Shown here in pieces: positions 18,668 to 26,701 of a DNA stretch of 47,792 nucleotides. The position numbers and the translations under genes were made by a program. Where the stretch lies: contig JADHVR010000001.1 in NCBI GenBank assembly GCA_016783885.1, positions 118,284-166,075 on the forward strand, in the 5' to 3' direction. This DNA comes from Bacteroidales bacterium. Its GTDB lineage: Bacteria > Bacteroidota > Bacteroidia > Bacteroidales > JAADJA01. The notes below the pieces were generated by a model that saw only the letters and a list, made by a program, of their open reading frames with translations, ran no database searches and had not been told where the DNA came from. Numbering within the stretch: position 1 is the stretch's first letter; every line of letters starts with the position of its first letter.

Positions 18668-19293
18668 TTACCCGGTTTTTTTAAAATAAAACCATCTTTC
18701 TTTGTTACCTCATCATCAAACTGACTATCAGCAAGTTTTTTTCTACCTATAACCATTGAGCCTTTTGCAACCAAAGCAACAGAATTATTATGTCTTTTTG
18801 GTGGAAATGCAACAAAAACCCTTTTGTTTTTAAAATTCTCAATTATGGCTTTTATGGGAGGCACCAAATCGCTATCGCCTGAAATAAGCATTGCCATATC
18901 GTATTTATCATGATAGGCATCAATTATCATTTGGGTTGCTATATTTACATCAGTCATTTTTTCATTATAGTAAGCCCAAATATTTCCGCAACGGTAGCAT
19001 TCTATTTTATCTCGTTGATAATGACCATAATAAACTTTAACATTAAAGGATTCCAGGGCTTCAATGTATGTTGTTTGTCGTTTTTGTTTGTCGGGATCAT
19101 TACTGACTCGGCTTGTAAAATATTTGATTTCTACAAGTTTCTGGTTTGCTTTAAGCATATTTTCGGTAAGTAATTTTATATTGAGCCATTTTAATTTTTC
19201 CAAACCAGCTTCAAGCAAGCCAAAATACAGGTTAAAGCCATCAACATAAACTATTACTCTTTCTTTTTTTTGTAAATTATTTGCTTTTGTCAT
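18658..19293 (-). CDS. NYN-domain (PIN-like) ribonuclease-family protein
   Basis: A 211-aa cytoplasmic protein of the NYN/LabA (DUF88) type. Acidic metal-binding positions are visible in VIVYVDGFNLYFGL, in EKMTDVNIATQMIIDAYHDK and in MAMLISGDSDLVPPI, and a CYRCGNIW knuckle lies between. Families of this fold are usually metal-dependent RNases; RNA cleavage here is inference. It forms a two-gene unit with the DprA/SLOG-like gene (10-nt overlap). A -7 box lies at 19328-19335, about 35 nt upstream. It is divergent from a candidate small RNA whose promoter lies over this gene's start codon. Confidence 0.85.
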   Translation of the reverse strand: MTKANNLQKKERVIVYVDGFNLYFGLLEAGLEKLKWLNIKLLTENMLKANQKLVEIKYFTSRVSNDPDKQKRQTTYIEALESFNVKVYYGHYQRDKIECYRCGNIWAYYNEKMTDVNIATQMIIDAYHDKYDMAMLISGDSDLVPPIKAIIENFKNKRVFVAFPPKRHNNSVALVAKGSMVIGRKKLADSQFDDEVTKKDGFILKKPGNWK

Positions 19294-19312
19294 TCTAATT
19301 GTATTATCTTTG
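19280..19312 (+). promoter_or_regulatory. Promoter of candidate small RNA (TTTG-N21-TATCTTTG)
   Basis: TTTG at 19280-19283 and TATCTTTG at 19305-19312 are separated by 21 nt, a near-ideal Bacteroidota promoter. It points away from the NYN gene and overlaps that gene's first codons. A transcript would begin near 19319. Confidence 0.6.
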
Positions 19313-19318
19313 TAACAT

Positions 19319-19379
19319 AAACATCACCAAAGATAGCATCTTTGGTCCGACGCCTTACTTGTAGGGCGTTTCTTTTTTT
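19319..19379 (+). ncRNA. Candidate ~60-nt small RNA with two hairpins
   Basis: Directly downstream of the promoter at 19280-19312 lies a perfect 9-bp hairpin (19326-19334 with 19338-19346, loop 'agc'). A second 7-bp hairpin follows (19350-19356 with 19363-19369) and then a T-rich run to 19379, which together make an intrinsic terminator. Promoter, structure and terminator on the same strand with no ORF between them make a plausible sRNA. I do not recognise an RNA family. It could also be a regulatory element of the divergent NYN gene. Confidence 0.5.
19328..19335 (-). promoter_or_regulatory. -7 box TATCTTTG for the NYN/DprA-like pair
   Basis: A perfect TAnnTTTG on the - strand, embedded in the 9-bp hairpin at 19326-19346. 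Transcription would start near 19321, about 28 nt before the NYN start. No clear -33 element is seen. Confidence 0.45.
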
Positions 19380-19384
19380 ACAGC

Positions 19385-19476
19385 TTACTCGTCATCCCCG
19401 TTATCTTCCTTCTCAAACAATTCTTTCCCCATCCTGTACTTTATATCGTAATTGATGAAAAAATCCAACTCCTCTG
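19385..19476 (-). pseudogene. Relic of the 3' end of a second methyltransferase gene
   Basis: On the - strand this encodes EELDFFINYDIKYRMGKELF followed by a short acidic tail and TAA (19385-19387). The first part is nearly identical to the last residues of the intact methyltransferase at 19847 (EELDFIINYDIKYRMGKEL). Over 48 nt (19428-19475 versus 19881-19928) there are five differences but only one amino-acid change. Immediately upstream the frame hits a stop and similarity ends. It is therefore the scar of a diverged homologue, not a recent copy. Confidence 0.8.
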
Positions 19477-19513
19477 TTTTTTATAATTTAAGTTAATATA
19501 TGTAAAATAAACT

Positions 19514-19834
19514 TTATTTAGATAGTATCAAGCGAATCTGATTCAACAATGCTTTTCTCATAGCAAGGTATTTTCCTATCGTTTGTGTATAAGCAGCAGA
19601 GGCAAAATTTTGAATGATACTCCCTGATTTCATGGCTGCAATTTCCTGACCAATAAGTTCTCCGTCAGCATCAATTTCTGCAATCATCCTCTCAAGATTT
19701 TTTTTGTAGGTTATTTTGTCACAGAAAAAATTGTATTGGAAGAAAGTATCATGCTTCTTATCAATCAATAACCAAAGCTCTTCTAATGACTTTAGTTTAA
19801 ATTCCTTTTTTAATAACTTTTCAGTTGCTTTCAT
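19514..19834 (-). CDS. Unknown 106-aa helical protein downstream of the methyltransferase
   Basis: I do not recognise this protein. It is predicted mostly alpha-helical and amphipathic, with no signal peptide or membrane helix. It has a basic N-terminus (MKATEKLLKKEFKLKSLEEL) and a C-terminal helix (GKYLAMRKALLNQIRLILSK). It begins 12 nt after the methyltransferase stop on the same strand, so it is probably co-transcribed. It lies between the intact methyltransferase and the relic 3' end of another, so it may have entered with the present allele. A small accessory or regulatory subunit is possible but unproven. Confidence 0.6.
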   Translation of the reverse strand: MKATEKLLKKEFKLKSLEELWLLIDKKHDTFFQYNFFCDKITYKKNLERMIAEIDADGELIGQEIAAMKSGSIIQNFASAAYTQTIGKYLAMRKALLNQIRLILSK

Positions 19835-19846
19835 TTGTATGTTTCT

Positions 19847-22800
19847 TTAATTATTACTCCCTCCCTTCTCTAACTCCTTACCCATCCTGTACTTTATATC
19901 ATAGTTGATGATAAAATCCAGTTCCTCTTGCGTAAAACCATAATGCTCTGCTAAGACGGTGTCTATTTCGTCTATGATGGGTTTGGATTTTTTTGGGTAG
20001 AACTCATCATATATTACTTTACCAGTATTTTTATAGAAGGTGTCTTTTCTAAATGAATTTTGTTTGTAATCATTTGAAACACTTGAGCCGAGTTTAATCA
20101 TCTTTTTTGATAACTCATGATTTTCGTTTTGAAAAATAAAAGGATACTCATCAATATTCTTCTTGCCACAATGGTATCCGTCGTGTAAAGTATGCCAGTT
20201 GATATAAAAAATACTACTATTGAATAATGCCATTAGCATCATTTTTTTATTCTCTGAATCAACATAATATTTTTTATAATCGTCAGATTTCTTTTCTCCT
20301 TGCTTTTCATTATAAAAATAAGGTACAAAATTTATAGCTTTAATAAAGTATGAAGCTATTCTGTGGCAGTAAACAACTTCTCCAGAATTTTTTAGGGATA
20401 AACCCAGAGATTTTTGTTTATATATTTTTAATAAAATCTGTTGATGCCTTTTTTCTGAATACTTACTAAAATGTCCCGGAAAGTTTAACCTTTTATTTAA
20501 TTCATTGTATTTCAGGATATCAAAAACACTGGGTCTATATTCTTCATACCATCGAAAGAACTTTGTTGTAAATATAAACTTAGAGCCACATATTGGAACT
20601 CCTAAAAATATTGTTCCCTTCATATGGTAAATGCCAGTGAAAAGTTTCGCAGGTCTATCATCAAAGTTGCTAAAGAATAAGCTAAATCTATTTTCCAAGA
20701 ATTGCTGAATTGGCAACATCCTTTTAGTGCAAACTATAGAATTCTGAACAATCAATCCAATGTATCCTTTTTTCTTTAATAAACTTGCGCAGTTTTCAAT
20801 TACCAAAGCATATAAGTTACCACTTTTTAAAGTTTGAAACTTATCAAGAGTGTATTTGATTTTTGAACATTCTACATAAGGCGGATTTCCAATAATCACA
20901 TCAAAACCACCTTTATTGTGGATAATTTCATAAAACTGGGCAAACCAATGGAAAGGCTGGTGGCTGGCAAGCCAGTTATCATATTTTAATCCGCTGGCTT
21001 GTTTGTGCAATAGAAGGTTCAACTCGTGATTTAGTTCCTTCAATCTTTTAATCAACTCTTCTTTGGCAACTTTAAAGTCGTGGTAATCGTTGCCGCTGCT
21101 TAATTGTATTTCTTTATAACGGGCAAAAGTGCGGGCCACAATGTCGCATTTTTCCTCTATTTCCTCTTTTACTATCGCACCCATCATGTCCTCCACCAGG
21201 CATTTCTCCAGTTCCTTTTCGGTAGCAAATCCTACCAGGGTATTTCCTGCACGTATGTTAAAGTCAATGTCGGGCAAAGGTTCCAAACCCAGGTTGGGTT
21301 TGCGATAGTCAGCATCGACAGTGGCAACCAGTTTCAGGAAAAAGCGGAGTTTGGCAATCTCAACGGCTTCTCTCATGATGTCAACTCCGTAAAGATTGTT
21401 AAGGATGATCTTTTTATAGATGTAATATTTGTCGCCGGGATGTTTGTCCATTTCCATCAGCACTTCACGGAAATTGCTATGTTTTTTTGCCTGTCCTTTT
21501 TCATCTGCCTCGTTTACAAAATCGCGCATGCGATTGATACAGGTTTCATAAAGTGGTTCAAGGATGTTAAGGGCAGCAAATAAAAATGCACCTGACCCAC
21601 AAGTTGGATCAAGGATGGTTAACCTGCTGATGGCTTTGTAAAAAGCATTGATAAAGTCGGAGCCTTCATAATGCTCCACCGCGTCTTGAGCAAACTGCCG
21701 GATATTCAAGTTGTAGGTAATAAAATCATTGATTTCCCTGATCTCATCATTTTCAAGTTTCTTCTTTACTTCGAAGTAACGATTTCGGCGTTCAATTACC
21801 TCCCGCCAGATTTCTGTGGGAAGGGCAACATCCTCCGGAGCGTATTTATTCCAGGCTTTGCGTCTCTCCAAAAGGCCAGGTTTTTGTATATCCAATCCCA
21901 TCGCAATCTCTTCGGGATAGTCTTTGTATTTTTTTTCACCTGTTCCAGGATCCAAATCATATATGCCATATTGTACAGCAGGATAGATATACCGGTCGGG
22001 ATCTTCGCGCAGCATTGACCATAAGCTGCTGTCGTTGCGGAAGGCATTGGCACATTCTTTCTTAACCTGATCAAACAGAAACGGAATCACGGTATTTTTA
22101 CTGATATATTCTGTAATATCTTCTTTGGTGTAATAAGCGCCCATGGCTGCCCGGTCGTTGATGTATTTTTCAAAAATATACCCGATCACATCGGGATTGA
22201 TATCCTTACCGGTAGCGGTGATGGTTGTATCAAGGTGCCAGTTAAAGTCATCGAAGAATTCAAATATTTTCTTAAATGCATCGTCCCGGATCTGAATGTC
22301 ATGTTCCTTTTCAAGGTCATGGATATCAAACAAGCCACCATCCAGGTAAGGAATTCTGCCAAGTTCATCTTCAAGTTGTTCATTTCTTTCAGGACTACCC
22401 AATCCTTCGTGGAATAGGACTAACAGGAATTTTTTATAGAAGGAATAGAATTCATCTTTTCCATGTTTCTTCTGGGTTTCATGAAGTTTGTCACTAAGGT
22501 AATTATGGTTTTTATCTAAAAACCCTTTCCGCTGGATGAAGTATATAAACATCAACCGGTTCAGCATCAATGATGCATACCAGTCTTTGTTCACTTTATT
22601 TTCTATTCCTTCGATAAAACTGAGAAAAATTGCATGCTCTTTTTTAAACCGGTCATAAAAAGCCTTTGTAACTTTTTCAGCATTCTGATTAAATTGTTCA
22701 GTAACCCTTAATTTTACATCGGCAATACCTATGTTCTCCTCTTCATCAATACTGAAAAAAAGACCTGCCAGTTTCTGATAGAGGTATTCGGGTTCCTGGT

Positions 22801-23164
22801 TGGTATAATACTCAACTTCGCGTATAACAATCGGTTTGTTTGGCTCACGTATGGCAAGCTGCCATACCTGCTTAATAACTTTTTCACCGGTAAATATGAT
22901 CAGGTGTTCATAGAATTTTTTAGCAATATTGCGTTCGATCCTTTTTCGCTCTGTTTTATCGGGAAACCCTCCGTTTTTGCCGGTACAATTGAGAACTATA
23001 AAGTCTCTTTTTTCAGCAACGGCATTCAATTCATAGTGATTATCTCCAGCTATAACCGGTATTGTTAACTCAGCGAAATCCCATCCCAACTCGTTAAAAA
23101 GTTCAATGAATTTCCTTGAAGTAACAAGTTCTTTAAATTTCTTTTTAGAAATGAGCTGATCCAT
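19847..23164 (-). CDS. Eco57I-type adenine-specific DNA methyltransferase
   Basis: A 1105-aa SAM-dependent DNA N6-adenine methyltransferase. SAM-binding motif I (LDPTCGSGAFLFAALNILEP) is near residue 520, and the catalytic motif IV NPPY (DVIIGNPPYVE) is near residue 760. The ~400-aa N-terminal region (DRFKKEHAIFLSFIEGI, LNRLMFIYFIQRKGFLD, AYYTKEDITEYISKNTVIPF) is typical of the large Eco57I/PglX-like class. The C-terminal third, after the catalytic core, is the likely target-recognition part. No obvious PD-(D/E)XK site was identified. It starts 4 nt after the PLD-helicase gene, so the pair is one operon; the partner would supply translocation and cleavage. Confidence 0.88.
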   Translation of the reverse strand: MDQLISKKKFKELVTSRKFIELFNELGWDFAELTIPVIAGDNHYELNAVAEKRDFIVLNCTGKNGGFPDKTERKRIERNIAKKFYEHLIIFTGEKVIKQVWQLAIREPNKPIVIREVEYYTNQEPEYLYQKLAGLFFSIDEEENIGIADVKLRVTEQFNQNAEKVTKAFYDRFKKEHAIFLSFIEGIENKVNKDWYASLMLNRLMFIYFIQRKGFLDKNHNYLSDKLHETQKKHGKDEFYSFYKKFLLVLFHEGLGSPERNEQLEDELGRIPYLDGGLFDIHDLEKEHDIQIRDDAFKKIFEFFDDFNWHLDTTITATGKDINPDVIGYIFEKYINDRAAMGAYYTKEDITEYISKNTVIPFLFDQVKKECANAFRNDSSLWSMLREDPDRYIYPAVQYGIYDLDPGTGEKKYKDYPEEIAMGLDIQKPGLLERRKAWNKYAPEDVALPTEIWREVIERRNRYFEVKKKLENDEIREINDFITYNLNIRQFAQDAVEHYEGSDFINAFYKAISRLTILDPTCGSGAFLFAALNILEPLYETCINRMRDFVNEADEKGQAKKHSNFREVLMEMDKHPGDKYYIYKKIILNNLYGVDIMREAVEIAKLRFFLKLVATVDADYRKPNLGLEPLPDIDFNIRAGNTLVGFATEKELEKCLVEDMMGAIVKEEIEEKCDIVARTFARYKEIQLSSGNDYHDFKVAKEELIKRLKELNHELNLLLHKQASGLKYDNWLASHQPFHWFAQFYEIIHNKGGFDVIIGNPPYVECSKIKYTLDKFQTLKSGNLYALVIENCASLLKKKGYIGLIVQNSIVCTKRMLPIQQFLENRFSLFFSNFDDRPAKLFTGIYHMKGTIFLGVPICGSKFIFTTKFFRWYEEYRPSVFDILKYNELNKRLNFPGHFSKYSEKRHQQILLKIYKQKSLGLSLKNSGEVVYCHRIASYFIKAINFVPYFYNEKQGEKKSDDYKKYYVDSENKKMMLMALFNSSIFYINWHTLHDGYHCGKKNIDEYPFIFQNENHELSKKMIKLGSSVSNDYKQNSFRKDTFYKNTGKVIYDEFYPKKSKPIIDEIDTVLAEHYGFTQEELDFIINYDIKYRMGKELEKGGSNN

Positions 23165-23168
23165 AAGT

Positions 23169-26100
23169 TTATGCTTTTAATCCCAGTGAACAAATTATTT
23201 TTGGCGGGCGGTTTTCCAGTTCTTCTTTATCAATAATACATAATCGGTCCTCTTCCCTTAAAGCCTCAACCAGCTCGGCCAGCCGCTGATCATCAATTCC
23301 TGTTTTCAACCAACGATTCAATGAATCACGGGCATATTCCCTGAGAGGATACTTGTAAATTTCGTCAATAGCACGCTTTAAATTCTCATTTGTAAATAAT
23401 GTATTTTGATATTCCCGGTAGTAACTGTTCAGGCGCATATAAACCTTGTACCTTGCACCGGTCTTTTTACCGAGCTGTCCGCCAATATCTGATTCGGTAT
23501 CCTTAATGTATTCCACACCGGTTGCGACCAGTTTATGATGTTCTGGTATTTTATGCACAGCTTTTGTTTCCGGCTTGCAGGCTGCTGTTTTGAGTATTCT
23601 TAGTTGGGATTGTGTTATTATATTTTTACTGGTATCAATCCATGTGAGTACATCGTTATCATCAGCGGTTTTGGTATAGACAATGACCCCTTCCGGATTT
23701 GTGTCTGAAATTTCAGCCTTTCTGGTACTGTATATAACATCAGGATATTCCGGAATTATCTTTTGTAACTTTGGGTCATCATCAATGGCATTTTTCCAAA
23801 TCTGGTAAGCATAAGAGGCCAAGTCAACCTCTCCATCATCTTCATCGTCCAGAATACCTGCTTTTTCATTGTACAAATCTGAAATATTAATGGGATCTCC
23901 TTCAAAGAAAACTTCATCCGATCCCACCACTTCGGCATTTTCTCTTATTCTCCTTGTCAAACGCCTTCTCAGTCCGATAACCCTTTCAATACCGTCTTCA
24001 GGTAAGAAGGAGTAACAAAAAATTTGCTCAGATTTCTGTCCGATACGGTCCACCCTGCCAGTCCGTTGGATCAGCCTGATAATTGCCCAGGGAAGGTCAT
24101 AATTAACTACGATATACCCGTCTTGTAAATTCTGGCCTTCGCTTAGTACATCGGTTGTAATTAAAACCCTGATTTCACCCTTCTCTCCCAATTCTTCCTT
24201 TTCGACTTCGTTACTTACGGGACTAAAGCGATAGGCAAGATCTGTCGGATCTTCACTTTCACCCGTTGCGCATTCAATTCTCTTAATCCCCCTTTTCTTT
24301 AACTGTTCAAATAAATAATGGGCTGTATCCGCGAATTGGGTAAATACGATAATTTTCTCTTTTGCGTATTTTGAAAAACATAATTCATGCAAGGCATTTA
24401 ATTGCCTGTCTTCTTCTGCATTCCAGTCCTTACCCAGCCTTAGTATTCTAATCAATTTCCGGGCATCTTCAATAAGCAGGTTCTTAACTTGTTTTAAAAA
24501 TAAATCCGAATTGATCCATTGATATTTCTTTCTTTCATTTGCCTGAGAGATTATTTTATAAATTTCTTCAGCATTTTTTAAGTACGTCTCTTCATCTAAA
24601 ATCAGTTTCAAATAGTTTGCGTTTTTTTGGTTATCAGGATCTGCATCTTCCAAAAAGTCATCTAACATATTTGCCTCCTGCGAGCCAATAGGAAACGGTA
24701 AATTATTTTCCATGGCATAGACGAAAATAAAATTCCTCAAAACATGCCTTGATATTGACAACAGGAAGGAATATCCGCTGCTTTCAAGCCTTTTGAATAG
24801 CCCTGTCCTGCTAAACCCTATAAGCCTTTTACCAGCTCTTGCCAAATTGTCAATAATAACTTTTTCACTGGATGTGGGATCAAGTGAAGATTTTTCGTCA
24901 AGGTAATTGCCTAAACCATATCTGACAAGTTCCAGTTGGTTAATGATATTTACAACTTTAGTGGAATATAATTTTGCATATTGATCAGCAGGATTATCCG
25001 GATCAAATTCATATTCCATTTTTTTAGGTATCCGATCCGGGAAATATGAGCGATCTCCATTACTAAAAAGTAAATATTTTCTATCTTTTACAGGGTCATA
25101 TTTTGCATAATTTCCTTTAATAAAACTTCTGGTACGTCTGACCAGATATAACCTCATCAATTCCCTCCAATCATCCGTATAATCACTTTTTTCAAAAGCT
25201 GGCAAGCTTCTTATTCCATGTTGATGTCTGGCTGCAAATTCCACCTTACCGCCTATTTCAGTAATGTAATTTTCTGGGCTAATCCCCAAATCTTTATCTT
25301 CAGGAATAAATAGCCTTAATTGGTTTGAAAGATCTAAGTAGTCTTTATTATATGGTGTAGCTGTAAGTAAAACGACCATGCTGTCATTTTCCTGTATATA
25401 TTCATTAATCGCCCGATATCTTTTACCTTCACGATTTCTTAAATTATGGCTTTCATCGATAACAACCAACCGATATCGCCTTAATGATGGTAATTTGGTT
25501 TGTGCCTGAGATATAGGAAGAATTTGTGACACCCTTTTTAGTTCATATTTATCTGCATATTTCTTCCACATTTTTTTAATGTTAACCGGACATATAATCA
25601 GTGTTTCCATGCCCAGGTCTTCTTCAAACATTTTTGCGATAGTTATTGCTATAATTGTTTTTCCCAATCCGACGACATCACCAATCATTACACCGTTACG
25701 CTTATTCAGATGATGGGCAGAAATTAAAACGGCTTTCTCCTGGAATTCTAAAAGTTCTTTTTGAAAAATCCTGGGAATTTTAAATTCCTGTAATCCAGCT
25801 CTGGCTTCTATCGACAAGTGATAAGCTATTTTTAAGTAAATATGATACGGTGGAATCAGTTTTTCTCCAGCCCAACTTTCCTCGATAATTTCAATTAATT
25901 CCTGGGTAATATCAATACACCACCTGTCCTCCCATCTATCTTCAAACCATCCGGCTAGTTTTTGAGCAGCATCCTGATCAAGCACATCGATATTCAATTC
26001 TCCTTGGTTGACAAGGCCTGCAAGAGTCAAATTACTGCTCCCCAGATATCCAATTATTGGATTTATCTTGTCTTCTCGAAATGCAAGATAAAGTTTAGCA

Positions 26101-26510
26101 TGTAACGCATGCTTTAGGAATAGCTTTATAATAACCTTTTTATCTTTAAGTTGTTTTCCAAGTTTCCTCAATCCTAATTCGTCTTCTTCAGTTGGAATAC
26201 CAATAGTTAGTTGATTTCGGAATTCAACCGCCAGTTGTTTTTTTATCTTGCTTGCAGCAGCATTATCTATTGGCTTCCCATTATTTATAAAATATTCTGA
26301 AATAACATCGCGAGGCAATTTTTGCATCCCCACTAAAAGCCGACATCTGTTGTTCTCCTCTCCCGAAAATTTGTCAATATTATCCGCAACCTGTTTCCAT
26401 CCTCTTAGATTAAAATAACCAACACAAAAATCAGTTCTTTGTGAAACTTCAAGGGTTTCATTTAATCCCCTGGTTAAGTGGTTTTCAATATTATCGTAAA
26501 TCTTAGGCAT
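23169..26510 (-). CDS. PLD-nuclease/SNF2-helicase fusion of a restriction-like system
   Basis: A 1113-aa cytoplasmic protein. An N-terminal phospholipase-D-type nuclease domain carries HAKLYLAF (near residue 137) and GSSNLTLAGL, a single HxK motif as in BfiI-like nucleases that dimerise. A superfamily-2 SNF2-type ATPase follows: Walker A VVGLGKTII near residue 280, Walker B DESHNLRNR near 351, LLTATPYNKD, and helicase C-terminal motifs VLSEGQNLQDG and RTGRVDRIGQ near 820. The C-terminal ~250 residues are unassigned. The tight operon with a methyltransferase indicates restriction of unmodified DNA (phage defence). It is not DISARM: no DUF1998 gene is present. Confidence 0.9.
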   Translation of the reverse strand: MPKIYDNIENHLTRGLNETLEVSQRTDFCVGYFNLRGWKQVADNIDKFSGEENNRCRLLVGMQKLPRDVISEYFINNGKPIDNAAASKIKKQLAVEFRNQLTIGIPTEEDELGLRKLGKQLKDKKVIIKLFLKHALHAKLYLAFREDKINPIIGYLGSSNLTLAGLVNQGELNIDVLDQDAAQKLAGWFEDRWEDRWCIDITQELIEIIEESWAGEKLIPPYHIYLKIAYHLSIEARAGLQEFKIPRIFQKELLEFQEKAVLISAHHLNKRNGVMIGDVVGLGKTIIAITIAKMFEEDLGMETLIICPVNIKKMWKKYADKYELKRVSQILPISQAQTKLPSLRRYRLVVIDESHNLRNREGKRYRAINEYIQENDSMVVLLTATPYNKDYLDLSNQLRLFIPEDKDLGISPENYITEIGGKVEFAARHQHGIRSLPAFEKSDYTDDWRELMRLYLVRRTRSFIKGNYAKYDPVKDRKYLLFSNGDRSYFPDRIPKKMEYEFDPDNPADQYAKLYSTKVVNIINQLELVRYGLGNYLDEKSSLDPTSSEKVIIDNLARAGKRLIGFSRTGLFKRLESSGYSFLLSISRHVLRNFIFVYAMENNLPFPIGSQEANMLDDFLEDADPDNQKNANYLKLILDEETYLKNAEEIYKIISQANERKKYQWINSDLFLKQVKNLLIEDARKLIRILRLGKDWNAEEDRQLNALHELCFSKYAKEKIIVFTQFADTAHYLFEQLKKRGIKRIECATGESEDPTDLAYRFSPVSNEVEKEELGEKGEIRVLITTDVLSEGQNLQDGYIVVNYDLPWAIIRLIQRTGRVDRIGQKSEQIFCYSFLPEDGIERVIGLRRRLTRRIRENAEVVGSDEVFFEGDPINISDLYNEKAGILDDEDDGEVDLASYAYQIWKNAIDDDPKLQKIIPEYPDVIYSTRKAEISDTNPEGVIVYTKTADDNDVLTWIDTSKNIITQSQLRILKTAACKPETKAVHKIPEHHKLVATGVEYIKDTESDIGGQLGKKTGARYKVYMRLNSYYREYQNTLFTNENLKRAIDEIYKYPLREYARDSLNRWLKTGIDDQRLAELVEALREEDRLCIIDKEELENRPPKIICSLGLKA

Positions 26511-26539
26511 ATTATCTTTTTAAGTTAAAATTAAAATAC

Positions 26540-26582
26540 CCCGATAGCCATCGGGAGGTCGACCATGAGTACCAGGCACTCA
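26540..26582. repeat. Cluster of three small palindromes upstream of the PLD-helicase gene
   Basis: Within 43 nt there is CCCGAT-agcc-ATCGGG (26540-26555), the perfect palindrome GGTCGACC (26557-26564) and TGAGT-N7-ACTCA (26566-26582). The composition is GC-rich against an AT-rich background. 'aagttaaa' occurs on both sides (26522 and about 26609). It resembles a REP/MITE-like palindromic unit. No -7 box was found in this 190-nt gap, so the helicase promoter is unidentified. Confidence 0.5.
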
Positions 26583-26701
26583 GCCCACCAGTCAAGCTAT
26601 TCATTTCAAGTTAAATATTCCTTTTCATTGTCATTTGCAGTGTCGTTGTTTTTCCCCCGTTTGTGTCTAACTATTGAATAAAACTAATACTTTTATTTCT
26701 A

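Noticed and set aside
18206..26510. Calling the island DISARM or BREX
   Set aside because: DISARM needs DUF1998-type genes and BREX needs pglZ/brxC-type genes; none is present. Only a methyltransferase and a PLD-helicase are shared in kind.
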